Below, one piece after another: positions 1-8,327 of a stretch of DNA of 64,000 nucleotides. The stretch's first letter is position 1; each line of letters begins with the position of its first letter. The notes under the pieces are model-generated. The model worked only from the letters and a program-made list of their open reading frames with translations. It searched no databases and was not told where the DNA came from. This DNA is from an uncultured Kiloniellaceae bacterium (lineage in GTDB: Bacteria; Pseudomonadota; Alphaproteobacteria; Kiloniellales; Kiloniellaceae), in contig CANLSF010000002.1 in assembly GCA_947493695.1 (NCBI GenBank), positions 310,001-374,000 on the forward strand, in the 5' to 3' direction. Position numbers and translations under genes: made by a program.

Positions 1-1
1 C

Positions 2-490
2 GCCCTCGATCAGTTGGAAGTAAGCTGCAACAAACGACTGAAGGTTCTGGCTCATGGCTTGTGCGCGGATGCGCCCCAGCTGGATGTTCTGCTGGTTCCC
101 GGCGGCAACGGCAGCAGAGTCGCCGCCGAAAACTCCGAGGTTATCGCCTGGGTGCAGAAACAGGCAGCGGGCGCAAAGTGGGTCACATCGGTCTGCACGG
201 GCGCACGCATCCTTCAGGCCGCCGGTCTGATTGACGGTAAACGGGTCACAACCTTCCACGATGCAATTCAGGATCTGCGCGACGCGGGCCGGGCTGCGGA
301 GGTTCTGGACAATGTCCGCTATGTTCAGGACGGCAACCTGGTCACCTCTGCCGGTGTATCGGCAGGCATCGACATGACCCTCTGGCTACTCGGTCAAATG
401 ACCTCCCCTGATTTCGCCCGTGAAGTTCAGGCTTACGTCGAGTACTTCCCCTCTCCGCCTTATAGCGCAGAAGTAACCCAGGCAGCCTGA
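2..490 (+). CDS. DJ-1/PfpI family protein (5' end outside window)
   Basis: The reading frame is open to the window edge, so the true start lies upstream; the first in-window start-like codon is a TTG at 14. The visible part carries the family's class I glutamine amidotransferase-like fold: an LLVPGG strand-turn followed by the nucleophile elbow SVCTGARILQAAGL, with the reactive Cys about residue 61 counted from the TTG, then TTFHDAI with a candidate catalytic His. It ends at a TGA (488-490). Members include protein/nucleotide deglycases, isonitrile hydratases and the sensory halves of GlxA-type AraC regulators; no HTH follows here, so this is a stand-alone enzyme or chaperone-like protein. 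A hairpin with a T-tract about 95 bp downstream probably ends its transcript. Family call is firm, substrate unknown. Confidence 0.85.
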   Translation, partial: ALDQLEVSCNKRLKVLAHGLCADAPQLDVLLVPGGNGSRVAAENSEVIAWVQKQAAGAKWVTSVCTGARILQAAGLIDGKRVTTFHDAIQDLRDAGRAAEVLDNVRYVQDGNLVTSAGVSAGIDMTLWLLGQMTSPDFAREVQAYVEYFPSPPYSAEVTQAA

Positions 491-938
491 TCCCTGGGTA
501 AACAGACGCTTCTCGCCCCTCGTGGATTGATTACACGAATATAATTGCGCGGTTTAGCCACCAGGGCGGGATGAGATGTCTCCAGAGCCTGGCCATTTTT
601 CACTGGAACGGTGAACAGCGGTCAGGCTCGTTTTTTTTACTTGTTCAAGACTCAATAGCTTTCGGGCATACAGCGACCCGCCCCTTCCCGTCCCCACCTC
701 AGCATACCCATGCCTCATGAAGCCGCGCCGAACTCGCAAAAATCACCTCAGTACATATGGGTGTAATTTCTCACAATTACTCATCCATGGCGCGCAGCTC
801 AAATATTATTCAATAATGACTTGTTAAATAACAGTCGTTATAGAAAATGTTATGCTATGGCTTCGGCTACGGAGCAAAGCAAGCTGAAGAGCAGCTTGAA
901 TATTTAGTGCGCCATGGCAATCTGAGAGTTATGAATTC
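491..938. other. 448-bp intergenic region
   Basis: No convincing gene. It holds an intrinsic terminator-like hairpin at 585-638 and, from about 770 to 870, an A/T-rich stretch that probably contains the promoter of the PAS gene at 939. Confidence 0.6.
585..638 (+). terminator. Rho-independent terminator after the DJ-1 gene
   Basis: GAGCCTGGCC (585-594) pairs with GGTCAGGCTC (620-629) apart from one mismatch, an inner TTCAC/GTGAA stem extends it, and an eight-T run (631-638) follows directly. Plus-strand orientation fits the DJ-1/PfpI gene ending at 490. Confidence 0.75.
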
Positions 939-1442
939 ATGGATTCTTTTCGGCAGTCGAGAGCGCGCATATCGGATGATTGGAGTCCGCTCCAATATGA
1001 TCCCGACCTGAACTTCGAACACCCCCTGCTCAAAGAAGCTCACGCTCTTTGGCAAAAACTCCGTGGTGACAGGGAGTTACCTTCGCGTCGGGACCTGGAT
1101 CCCGTTCAGATTCCCCCCGCAATGTTACCCCATATGCAGTTGCTCGACATAGAGCCGGGACCGCCGGTGCGCTATCGCTGGCGCTTGATCGGCACCCATA
1201 TTACCGCTGCCCTTGGACGTGATTCCACGGGCAAGTATTGGGATGAGCTCTACGTAGACGCCACACTCCAGTCCTTTGCGACAGGTGCCGAGTGGATTCA
1301 GAGCAACAGAAAACCGATCCGCTGTTTTGGTAAGTCCGATTTCGCCCAAAAGCATTTCCAGTCTTTCGAGGCTATTGAGATGCCGCTGTCGGAAGACCAG
1401 CAGGATATCAGGACCATCTGGATCGTCGCGATTTACAGCTGA
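939..1442 (+). CDS. PAS_5-type PAS domain protein
   Basis: A 167-residue soluble protein of the single-PAS type (PF07310-like) that is common and multi-copy in Rhodospirillales. Recognisable blocks are a P-rich entry with RRDLDPVQIPPAMLPHMQLLDIEP in the first half (read in two parts), then RYRWRLIGTHI and GKYWDEL, which match the PAS_5 pattern of a beta-strand/FRlvGT block followed by a G-kyl-eel turn. There is no attached kinase, GGDEF or HTH domain, so output would have to be through a partner protein. Ligand and role are unknown for the family. It stands alone: the upstream gene is terminated and the downstream gene is convergent. The start at 939 has only a weak Shine-Dalgarno (GAGAG). 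Confidence 0.8.
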   Translation: MDSFRQSRARISDDWSPLQYDPDLNFEHPLLKEAHALWQKLRGDRELPSRRDLDPVQIPPAMLPHMQLLDIEPGPPVRYRWRLIGTHITAALGRDSTGKYWDELYVDATLQSFATGAEWIQSNRKPIRCFGKSDFAQKHFQSFEAIEMPLSEDQQDIRTIWIVAIYS

Positions 1443-1477
1443 TGCGAGGGCTGCGAACGCACCGATACCATCGCCCC

Positions 1478-1993
1478 TTAAACTGCGCAGACTGACTGAA
1501 AGCGCCGAAGGTCCCGCAGCGAACGAATATGCACGATATCCCGGTCGTTACGGCGCGCCGCAATCTCGCTCAGCAGTTTGGGCCGCATCTCGCGATGCAG
1601 CCGCCACATCATCCGGTAAAGCTTAAAGGTCGCCCGCCACATCGGGCAGCCCTCAGGTCCATCCGCTCGACCGAAAAACACGGAACGAACCTGTCGTTTC
1701 GTGGCCCAATACAGATGTCGCCATAAGGGGAAATCGACAAAGATAATCGTATCGGCAGCATCGAAGCGCCGTTCGATATCGCGCCAGGGCCCAAGACCGT
1801 CGATAATCCATCGCTCCTGTGCAATCAGGGCTTCATGCCTGATATGAAATTCCGCCTCAGGCATCATCACCCAGCCGGGGCGCCACTGGATGTAATCGAC
1901 AGGATAGTAAGGCAGCCCTGCCACTCGGCTCAGTTCCCTGCAAAGGGTCGACTTGCCGCCGCCTGCATTTCCGATCACCGCAACTCTGGTCAT
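1478..1993 (-). CDS. Adenylate kinase-like P-loop ATPase/kinase
   Basis: A 171-residue protein starting MTRVAVIGNAGGGKST, with the Walker A loop at residues 8-16. I chose the ATG at 1993 because it puts the first beta-strand and P-loop at the N-terminus; the longer frame to 2077 adds an unrelated leader. It resembles the AAA_17/FlaR-like small nucleotide-kinase group that often annotates as 'topology modulation protein' or 'adenylate kinase': a D-x-[IV] segment (DYIQWRPGW), ERWIIDGLGPW and an Arg-rich C-terminal lid. Substrate unknown. It lies 49 bp downstream of the AraC regulator on the same strand and may be read from the same transcript. Confidence 0.75.
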   Translation of the reverse strand: MTRVAVIGNAGGGKSTLCRELSRVAGLPYYPVDYIQWRPGWVMMPEAEFHIRHEALIAQERWIIDGLGPWRDIERRFDAADTIIFVDFPLWRHLYWATKRQVRSVFFGRADGPEGCPMWRATFKLYRMMWRLHREMRPKLLSEIAARRNDRDIVHIRSLRDLRRFQSVCAV

Positions 1994-2042
1994 AACAAAC
2001 GCTAACCGATAAACGAGCAGATTGGCAAACAAGCGCACATTC

Positions 2043-2801
2043 CTACTCGCGAAAGTACTGACCGGGCGTAACCCCAAAGGCGTGACGGAAAGCTTCGATA
2101 AAAGCGCTCAAGCCATCATATCCGACGTCATAGGCAACCGTGGTCACCGGCTCTTTTGCGGCCAGGCGCTCCAAAGCCATCAGCAAACGCGCCTGTCGCC
2201 GCCACTGACGAAACGTCATACCAGTCTCTCCCTTAAAGCGGCGGATCAGGGTGCGCGGTGAAAGATTCAGTTCCGCGGCCCACTCCTCGAGCGTTCGCGC
2301 GTCGGCAGGCGTATCAAGCAGACGGTTCGTGATAATCCTGACTTTTAAATCGCGTGGTTCCGGTAGGTGGAGCGGCAGTTCGTCGATTACTTCGATTTCG
2401 GCCAGAAGCAAAGCGAGAAGATGCTGATCCTGCCGCGCATCATGGTCAGATACGAGCCGGAAAATGATTTCCCGCATCAACGCCGACACGCGCCAGACCC
2501 GGCAGGTTTCCGGCCAGATCACAGTGTCTGAAACCGACACGCTCCCCGGCCCGCGTGTCGGAACCTCTCCCTCGGGCAGGAGATAGAGGGTACGCATCGC
2601 GACGGCGTCGCGGCAGAAGATCTCGTGCGTGCAGCCGGCCGGCACCCACAGCGCGCGGCCGGGTGGCAAGACCCAACTGCCGTCAGAAGTCGTGACACGC
2701 ATGACCCCTGCGCGCGCGTGAACGATCTGATGACCCACATGGCGATGCGGCTCGATCCTGGTTCCCTTGGTGTATTCGCTGGCCAGGCCGGTGAATTTCA
2801 A
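2043..2801 (-). CDS. AraC family regulator with N-terminal cupin
   Basis: 252 residues. Residues about 10-100 form a cupin sensor domain (IEPHRHVGHQIVHARAG, LPPGRALWVPAGCTHEI) and about 165-250 form the paired-helix AraC DNA-binding domain, ending with the usual VAYDVGYDGLSAFIEAFRHAFG-type second motif and GVTPGQYFRE tail. This cupin-AraC layout typically senses a small molecule and controls an adjacent exporter. The MFS gene starts 116 bp away in the opposite direction, a classic regulator/transporter pair, so control of that gene is the likely role (inference). Confidence 0.9.
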   Translation of the reverse strand: MKFTGLASEYTKGTRIEPHRHVGHQIVHARAGVMRVTTSDGSWVLPPGRALWVPAGCTHEIFCRDAVAMRTLYLLPEGEVPTRGPGSVSVSDTVIWPETCRVWRVSALMREIIFRLVSDHDARQDQHLLALLLAEIEVIDELPLHLPEPRDLKVRIITNRLLDTPADARTLEEWAAELNLSPRTLIRRFKGETGMTFRQWRRQARLLMALERLAAKEPVTTVAYDVGYDGLSAFIEAFRHAFGVTPGQYFRE

Positions 2802-2917
2802 TGCCGCTCCATTTTGTCAGTTAGGCGATGTAATATGACATAACACAGATAGAACGCATTTGCCTCTCTGCCTATGCTGAAATGTGCATGCCGTCGTGCC
2901 AGCAGTTGGACAGCCAT

Positions 2918-4114
2918 ATGAACGCCAAAGTTACCCTCCGCTTTCTGAACCTGGGGCATTTTTTCGATCATTTTTTCCTGCTGATCTTTCCAACAGCGGT
3001 CATCGCGATCGAACGTGACTGGCAACTCGACTACGGATCCGCTCTGGCGCTCGGCACACCGATCTATGCAGCGTTCGCACTGGGCACGTTACCCGCGGGA
3101 TGGCTCGGCGACCGCTGGCGACGCGAGTGGCTGATCGCATTGCTGTTCATCGGCTGCGGAGGTGCGAGCGTATTCGCCGCTCTTTCCAGCGGTCCCCTTC
3201 TTCTGATGATCAGCCTGGGCGCAATGGGCCTCTTCGCGTCGATTTATCACCCCGTCGGACTTTCCATGGTGACGCAGATGTCCACGCGCCCTGGGCGTGC
3301 CCTGGCAGTCAACGGCGTATACGGCAATCTGGGGCTTGCGGGTGCGACTCTTTTAACCGGCGTCATGGCCGAAACCTTTGGCTGGCGGAGTGCCTTTCTG
3401 CTGCCCGGTATAATCTCCATCGCGGTGGGCGTGGTCTACCTTGTGCTTACTCGCCGCGCAGCCGCCTCCGCGGGCGTGTCCGGAGAGAAGATCATGCCAA
3501 CGATGATCGCGGCCCCGCGCAGCACGCAGATCCGGGTCTTTGCGGTTATTCTTGTTGTCGCCCTTTTTGGCGGGGCCATCTTTAACGGCGTCAGCATCTC
3601 CCTGCCGAAACTCTTCGAGGAACGGCTGTCCGATATCACCAGCGATCTCTCCGTAATCGGCGGATATACGGCCCTGGTGTTTGCCATCGCCGCCTTCGCG
3701 CAGTTGCCGGTTGGCGATCTGCTCGACCGCTTTGGCGCAAAGCCAATCCTGGCAACACTTCTTGTCCTGCAGATCGCGGCCCTGACAATTGTCGCCTCGA
3801 CCTCAGGCTTCCTGGTCGTGCCTGCAGCACTGGTACTGGTGCTTCTGATGTTCGCCGAGCTTCCTGTCACCGGATGGCTGATGGGCCGCTACGTGCCGCT
3901 GCAGTGGCGATCACGTGCATTCGCCGTCGAATACGTCCTCTCGCTCGGCATGAGTTCGGCGATTGTCCCGCTGATCGCGGGTCTGCATAGCATGGGATAC
4001 GGTTTCGACCGGCAATACCTCTTCCTGGCCGTGTCAGCCGCAATCGTCCTCCTGGGTGCGGCGGCCTTACCGGCGCGGCATCGGAAAACGGCGGTGGCGA
4101 CAGCCGCTGAATAA
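2918..4114 (+). CDS. MFS transporter
   Basis: About 398 residues, about 12 hydrophobic segments, so an inner-membrane major facilitator. The loop 2-3 signature is GWLGDRWRRE and its C-half counterpart is GDLLDRFGAKP. I prefer the ATG at 2918 (MNAKVTLRFLNLGH), which begins directly at the first membrane helix; an in-frame ATG at 2882 would add 12 residues. The H-F-x-x-H-F-F motif in TM1 (GHFFDHFFLLIFP) is seen in the fosmidomycin-resistance-like MFS group. Divergent from the cupin-AraC regulator, which probably controls it. Direction (export) and substrate are inferred, not visible. Confidence 0.88.
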   Translation: MNAKVTLRFLNLGHFFDHFFLLIFPTAVIAIERDWQLDYGSALALGTPIYAAFALGTLPAGWLGDRWRREWLIALLFIGCGGASVFAALSSGPLLLMISLGAMGLFASIYHPVGLSMVTQMSTRPGRALAVNGVYGNLGLAGATLLTGVMAETFGWRSAFLLPGIISIAVGVVYLVLTRRAAASAGVSGEKIMPTMIAAPRSTQIRVFAVILVVALFGGAIFNGVSISLPKLFEERLSDITSDLSVIGGYTALVFAIAAFAQLPVGDLLDRFGAKPILATLLVLQIAALTIVASTSGFLVVPAALVLVLLMFAELPVTGWLMGRYVPLQWRSRAFAVEYVLSLGMSSAIVPLIAGLHSMGYGFDRQYLFLAVSAAIVLLGAAALPARHRKTAVATAAE

Positions 4115-4138
4115 AGAGCGCGCGGAATTACGCCGGGC

Positions 4139-4558
4139 TCAGGCAATCGCCTGAAAACGTTCCGGCGGTATCACCGCGATCGGTGCGAGCTCGACCAGAA
4201 AATCCGGGTGACCGAGCCCTGCGACCATGATCGACGTGCTCGCGGGTGCCGTGGCAGAGTCAAAGTAGGCTGTTCGCACCTTCTGAATTTCAGGTAGCTG
4301 AGACCGGTCGGTAAAGTACGTCGTGACAGACACGATATCCTCCAGGCGTCCGCCAACAGCCTTCAACACAGCCTCTATATTGCGGATACACTGATGGGTC
4401 TGTGCCGCCACATCGCCAAGACCGACGATCTCTTCAGCTTCATTCCAGGCAACCTGTCCGGTGAAATGAATGACATATCCCGGATGTTGCACCACACCCA
4501 TGCTGAAGCCACGGTCACGTGGTTGCCAGGTTCCCAACGGATTGAATCCCTTTGCCAC
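4139..4558 (-). CDS. RidA family protein (YjgF/UK114)
   Basis: 139 residues. Family landmarks are HFTGQVAWNEAEEIVG near the N-terminus, the central IEAVLKAVGGRLEDIVSVTTYF block and the C-terminal VAGLGHPDFLVELAPIAV. RidA proteins deaminate reactive enamine/imine intermediates formed by PLP enzymes; many paralogues of this length have other or unknown substrates, and I do not see the usual catalytic-Arg block (SRxxxxV) in its canonical form. It starts one base past the ArsR-type regulator gene stop on the same strand, so the two form an operon; the divergent ICL/PEP-mutase-like gene shares the control region. Confidence 0.85.
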   Translation of the reverse strand: MAKGFNPLGTWQPRDRGFSMGVVQHPGYVIHFTGQVAWNEAEEIVGLGDVAAQTHQCIRNIEAVLKAVGGRLEDIVSVTTYFTDRSQLPEIQKVRTAYFDSATAPASTSIMVAGLGHPDFLVELAPIAVIPPERFQAIA

Positions 4559-4559
4559 G

Positions 4560-5324
4560 CTAACCTCTTTTCGTTTTGATGTTGTTTGCCGGTTCCGTGA
4601 CGAAGAAGGCAGAGGACAAGGCTTCGGTTTTGATCCCGAGCAGCTTCCGCAAACCCGCCTGTCCTTCCCTGGTCACGTGTATTTCGCGACTGTCGGCTTT
4701 CTTCCGAAGCCACTTGCGCTTTATCAGACTGTCGGTAAAGGCCTGCCCCAGCGCACCGCCAAGGTGCGGCTTGCGTTCACTCCAGTCCAGGCATTGCCGG
4801 GCAAAGAGCCGCCTGCCCGCACGCAGAGCCTCAAGATCGATTTCGAGCTTCGTAAAAAAACGTTCTCCCTTTGCGGTCAGCAGAAAATCTTCCCTATCGC
4901 CCGGCTCGATCAGCCCCTTCGTTTGAAGAGCTTCAGCAACGGCAAGTCCCAGCACACCGGCAAGGTGACCGTAACAGGTGCGCGCGAAACAGACCTGGGT
5001 TTTACGCCGGGCAGCGGGTTTCGCCTTGGTGCTAGGCGCGATCAGAAGCAGAGCCTGGATAGCGGCGCGAACTTCGGATGACGCCATCCGGTAGAAATGA
5101 TGTCGCCCCTGGTGCACAACCACAAGCAACCCGGCATCGACGAGCTTGGAAAGATGAAAGCTCGCAGTGGATGCCGAAACGCCTGCACCATGGGCGAGCT
5201 CGCGTGCGGTCAGCGAACGTCCATCGATCAGAGACGAAAGCATTTCGACCCTCGAGGGGTCGCCCAGCAGTTTCCCGACCTTCGAGATATCCAGCTTTGT
5301 TGTCATAGCGGCACTTACAGCCAT
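4560..5324 (-). CDS. ArsR-type HTH regulator with C-terminal extension
   Basis: 254 residues. Residues about 10-75 are a winged helix of ArsR type (KVGKLLGDPSRVEMLSSLIDG, then ELAHGAGVSASTASFHLSKL and a wing with GRHHFYRM). The remaining about 150 residues are a second, unclassified region that itself looks like two helical/winged segments (GHLAGVLGLAVAEAL; KGLIEP...LTAKGERFF), a layout known from longer ArsR-like proteins in proteobacteria. No metal-binding CxC motif in the recognition helix; CFARTCYGH (about 112-120) contributes two Cys. Start could instead be the internal ATG at 5306. Overlaps an inverted repeat that may be its own operator (5321-5407). Upstream gene of the RidA operon. 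Confidence 0.82.
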   Translation of the reverse strand: MAVSAAMTTKLDISKVGKLLGDPSRVEMLSSLIDGRSLTARELAHGAGVSASTASFHLSKLVDAGLLVVVHQGRHHFYRMASSEVRAAIQALLLIAPSTKAKPAARRKTQVCFARTCYGHLAGVLGLAVAEALQTKGLIEPGDREDFLLTAKGERFFTKLEIDLEALRAGRRLFARQCLDWSERKPHLGGALGQAFTDSLIKRKWLRKKADSREIHVTREGQAGLRKLLGIKTEALSSAFFVTEPANNIKTKRG

Positions 5325-5407
5325 TGTTCGATCTCAACCGAAGCGTATTTCATTGCCAGGGAAGCGTCATGTGAGACACTTACACTACAATATATATCGA
5401 ACAATGG
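5321..5407. promoter_or_regulatory. Inverted repeat in the ArsR / ICL-like divergent region
   Basis: CCATTGTTCGA (5321-5331) is the exact reverse complement of TCGAACAATGG (5397-5407). One arm covers the ATG of the ArsR-type gene, the other lies about 60 bp before the divergent ICL/PEP-mutase-like gene. The 65-bp separation would allow looping. A related half-site, ATCGAAC, recurs at about 5437-5443. Confidence 0.5.
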
Positions 5408-5467
5408 ATGTTGACTCAATACATTGATCGATTATCATCGAACTATGATTGTAAAAGGGATTACGAG

Positions 5468-6301
5468 ATGATTTCTCACGCTGAAAAGATCGCGAAGTTT
5501 CGCGCGCTGCATGAAGACGACGGTATCTTCGTGATCCCCAATCCCTGGGATGAGGGAACCGCGCGCCTATTGGCTACGCTTGGCTTTAAAGCCCTGGCCA
5601 CAACCTCCGCCGGGATGGCTTTTTCCCTCGGCTTACCCGAGGGTCGTATTGCTCTGCAAAGCGTTCTTGCGCACTGCAGAACAATCGTCGCCGCAACGGA
5701 ACTTCCGGTTTCCGCCGATATGGAGAATGGTTTTGCCGACGCGCCCGCCGATGTCGCCAGGATGATACCGCAAGCTGCCGATACGGGCCTCGCCGGCTGC
5801 TCAATCGAGGACTTTAGCGGCAACAGCGATAAACCCATCTACGATTTCGGCCTGACCGTCGAACGGGTCGCAGCCGCCGTCGAAGCCACCCGGGCGCTGC
5901 CCGGCGATTTTGTTCTGACCGCCCGCGCCGAGAATTATCTGCATGGTCGCCGCGATCTGGACGACACGATCCGCCGCCTGCAGGCGTTCGAAGAAGTCGG
6001 TGCGGATGTGCTCTACGCGCCAGGCTTGAACAGCCTGCAAGACATTAAGTCGCTTTGCTCATCCGTCGGCAAACCCGTCAACGTGGTCATGGGTCTACCC
6101 GGCGTGACCTTTGGCATTGAGGATCTGGCAAAGGCCGGCGTGAAACGGATCAGTGTCGGCTCCGCCTTCTCTCGCCTGGCTTTCGGCGCAGTACTATCTG
6201 CGGCCCGTGAGATTTTGGATCAGGGGACCTTTACCTTTGCCAAAGATGCAGCTGGCTTCGCACAACTGGAGGAAATCTTCCGCACCTACGAGCAGAAATA
6301 G
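5468..6301 (+). CDS. Isocitrate lyase/phosphoenolpyruvate mutase family enzyme
   Basis: 277 residues from the ATG at 5468 (MISHAEKIAKFRALH), which is preceded by an AAGGG Shine-Dalgarno; an in-frame ATG at 5408 lacks one. TIM-barrel enzyme of the ICL/PEPM superfamily: IPNPWDEGTARLLATLGF, then TTSAGMAFSLG, the metal-binding PVSADMENGFAD, GCSIEDF and the ARAENYL strand. The catalytic loop of true isocitrate/methylisocitrate lyases (KKCGH) is absent, so it belongs with the PEP-mutase-like/oxaloacetate-hydrolase-like group of uncertain substrate. Divergent from the ArsR-RidA operon, which suggests shared control and perhaps a shared carbonyl-intermediate pathway (inference). Confidence 0.85.
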   Translation: MISHAEKIAKFRALHEDDGIFVIPNPWDEGTARLLATLGFKALATTSAGMAFSLGLPEGRIALQSVLAHCRTIVAATELPVSADMENGFADAPADVARMIPQAADTGLAGCSIEDFSGNSDKPIYDFGLTVERVAAAVEATRALPGDFVLTARAENYLHGRRDLDDTIRRLQAFEEVGADVLYAPGLNSLQDIKSLCSSVGKPVNVVMGLPGVTFGIEDLAKAGVKRISVGSAFSRLAFGAVLSAAREILDQGTFTFAKDAAGFAQLEEIFRTYEQK

Positions 6302-6331
6302 AGAAGCACGGCGCACCGTTTCCAGCTGATC

Positions 6332-6520
6332 TCAGAGATAGCGCAGTACCCGCCACTGTCCCATGTCTTCCGCGCAAGCGGGCGTCTGCACGCGGGCATC
6401 CGACAGGGCTTTCGCCTGCGCGCGTTGTGTCGCCTGCTGTTCCACATTCTCCTGACGCAGGACTTCGAGACCCAATCCTGAAGACGGAAGAATGCGGTCA
6501 TCAATGGTCAATATCGTCAT
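6332..6520 (-). CDS. Small hypothetical protein, 62 residues
   Basis: Not recognised. The case for a real gene is an AGGAG Shine-Dalgarno seven bases before the ATG, codon use like the neighbours, and a position divergent from a LysR regulator with a palindrome between them. The protein begins MTILTIDDRILPSSGLGLEV, has a Gln/Ala-rich middle (EQQATQRAQAKAL) and ends GQWRVLRYL; one Cys, no signal peptide and no membrane helix. A small acidic start with a hydrophobic tail is compatible with a soluble partner protein or a precursor peptide, but nothing shows this. Convergent with the ICL-like gene, ending 30 bp from it. Confidence 0.6.
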   Translation of the reverse strand: MTILTIDDRILPSSGLGLEVLRQENVEQQATQRAQAKALSDARVQTPACAEDMGQWRVLRYL

Positions 6521-6603
6521 TTGTCGCTCCTGTCAGTCCTGTGCGCGCCCAAATCGGGCAGGCGTCCGGTTGATCTGAAGGTACGATGTCAGATTATATG
6601 TAG

Positions 6604-6620
6604 AATTTGAAATTCAAATT
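6604..6620. promoter_or_regulatory. Palindrome between LysR gene and divergent 62-residue ORF
   Basis: AATTTGAA-A-TTCAAATT is a perfect inverted repeat with 8-bp arms. It lies 51 bp before the LysR start and 83 bp before the divergent small ORF, the usual position for a LysR-type operator (T-N11-A fits inside it). A half copy, ATCAAATTC, follows at about 6628-6636. Confidence 0.55.
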
Positions 6621-6671
6621 TTATAATATCAAATTCAGAAAAACTTATAATACTCTTTCAAGGCTCCTTTA

Positions 6672-7568
6672 ATGCTGAGTTTGCGTCAGGTCCGCTACTT
6701 CATCGCCGTTGCCGATACGGAGAAGGTTTCCGCCGCTGCGACCCAGCTCGGTATTTCCCAATCGGCAGTGACTCTGGCAATCAAAGACCTTGAGGCCACG
6801 CTCGGTGTCACCCTCTTCACCCGCCGGTCAGGTGGTGTGTCGTTGACACAGGAGGGGCAGAACTTTCGGGCCCACGCGGAGAACATCGAGTTCGTCGTGG
6901 ATGACGCGGTCGCGTCAATGCAGCGCAAGCTGCCCGATTTAACGGGACGCGTGCGTCTTGGTGTCACCTATACCGCATCCGGCTATGCCCTCTTCCCGCT
7001 GCTCTCGCGCTTTCGGCGCAGAAACCCCTCAATCGATTTCGATCTGGTGGAGGCGTCACGCGAAGAGCTGGAGAACATGCTGGCACGTGAGGAGATTGAT
7101 ATTGCCTTCATGCTGGTTTCCAATCTCTCCAGCCCAGATCGCTTTCACAGCAAGATTCTGAAAAAATCTCCCCGCCGCCTCTGGCTCGCCAATACCCACC
7201 CCTTGATCAAGAAGGAGACAGTGAGCATGGCTGAGTTCGCCGCCGAGCCCTACGTCTTTTTCAAAGTCGACGAAGCCGACAAAGCCAGCCGGCGCTTCTG
7301 GCACGATGTCGGATACGAACCAAATGTCATATTCGAAACCGGGTCCCTGGAGGCCGTGCGCAGCATGGTCGCCACCGGCCATGCCGTCACCATCCTGTCG
7401 GATCTGGTCTATCGCCCCTGGTCGCTGGATGGCGGTCGGGTGGAACGGCGTCCCATCAGCGACAAGCTACCGAGCATGGACGTCGGTATCGCCTGGCGTC
7501 ACGGTTACCGCTTTAGTGCAGCGGAAAGCCGCTTCAGGGATTTTCTGATCGCGGCCATCGACGAGTAG
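6672..7568 (+). CDS. LysR family transcriptional regulator
   Basis: 298 residues, the normal family length. Residues 1-60 are the LysR winged helix (LRQVRYFIAVADTEKVSAAA, SQSAVTLAIKDLEATLGVTLF), followed by the linker helix and a two-lobe periplasmic-binding-protein-like effector domain from about residue 90 (GRVRLGVTYTASGYALFPLL). LysR proteins usually regulate a divergent gene and themselves; here the divergent gene is only a 62-residue ORF, while the ComB-like gene follows 11 bp downstream and is probably co-transcribed. Effector unknown. Confidence 0.92.
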   Translation: MLSLRQVRYFIAVADTEKVSAAATQLGISQSAVTLAIKDLEATLGVTLFTRRSGGVSLTQEGQNFRAHAENIEFVVDDAVASMQRKLPDLTGRVRLGVTYTASGYALFPLLSRFRRRNPSIDFDLVEASREELENMLAREEIDIAFMLVSNLSSPDRFHSKILKKSPRRLWLANTHPLIKKETVSMAEFAAEPYVFFKVDEADKASRRFWHDVGYEPNVIFETGSLEAVRSMVATGHAVTILSDLVYRPWSLDGGRVERRPISDKLPSMDVGIAWRHGYRFSAAESRFRDFLIAAIDE

Positions 7569-7579
7569 GACTTGAGATC

Positions 7580-8287
7580 ATGGTGAAACGCATTCTCTCC
7601 TTCGCGTGGGGCCTGAACGGCTTGCGCGCTCTATTGCCGGACAGTGACGCTGTGGTGATCGTGGATGTGCTGTCGTTCTCCACCGCTGTGGACGTTGCGG
7701 TCAGTCGAGGCGCACTAGTGCTCCCTTACGCTTATGGCCGCGAAGGCGCGGCAGCGCACGCCGCGCTGCATGAGGCGATCCTGGCGCAGCCGAGATCTGC
7801 CAGTGGCGGGCAATTGAGCCTTTCACCAAAATCGCTTTCAAAGCTCGCGTCCGGTCAGCGTATTGTACTGCCATCTCCGAATGGCTCGGCGCTCTCGGAA
7901 TTGACGGGCGTTTGCCCGACATTCGCCGGGTGTTTGCGAAACGCCGGTGCTGTGGCGACGGCAGCAAGTCAACAGGGCAAGAGGGTGACTGTCATTGCCG
8001 CCGGAGAAAAATGGCCCGACGGCAGCCTGCGCCCGGCATTGGAAGATCTGCTTGGCGCCGGCGCAATCCTGGACGCGTTAGAGGGCGAGTTAACCTCCGA
8101 CGCAGAAGCCACATGCATGGCGTATCGCGGCATGAGGGACACTTGCGCCGAGGCCGTCCGGGACTGCCCATCGGGTCAGGAACTCATCGAGGCAGGATAT
8201 GCCGACGACGTCGCCTACGCCCTTGAAAGAAACATCAGCACGTGCGCGCCGCGGCTTCTCAACGGCGCATATCAGCAGGCCCATTAG
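7580..8287 (+). CDS. 2-phosphosulfolactate phosphatase family protein (ComB-like)
   Basis: 235 residues matching the PF04029 family: VVIVDVLSFSTAVDVAVSRGA near the N-terminus (VDVLSFSTT-like family hallmark), LPSPNGSAL in the middle, AGCLRNAGAVA, and VIAAGEKWPDGSLRPALEDLLGAGAI. ComB in methanogens hydrolyses 2-phosphosulfolactate in coenzyme M synthesis. Most bacterial members lack the rest of that pathway and have unknown substrates; none of the partner genes (ComA, ComC) is nearby here. It directly follows the LysR gene and probably forms a two-gene transcript with it. Confidence 0.88.
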   Translation: MVKRILSFAWGLNGLRALLPDSDAVVIVDVLSFSTAVDVAVSRGALVLPYAYGREGAAAHAALHEAILAQPRSASGGQLSLSPKSLSKLASGQRIVLPSPNGSALSELTGVCPTFAGCLRNAGAVATAASQQGKRVTVIAAGEKWPDGSLRPALEDLLGAGAILDALEGELTSDAEATCMAYRGMRDTCAEAVRDCPSGQELIEAGYADDVAYALERNISTCAPRLLNGAYQQAH

Positions 8288-8327
8288 CATTCACTGCAAG
8301 CAAGAAAGAGCCTGCAGTGTTTCGGCC

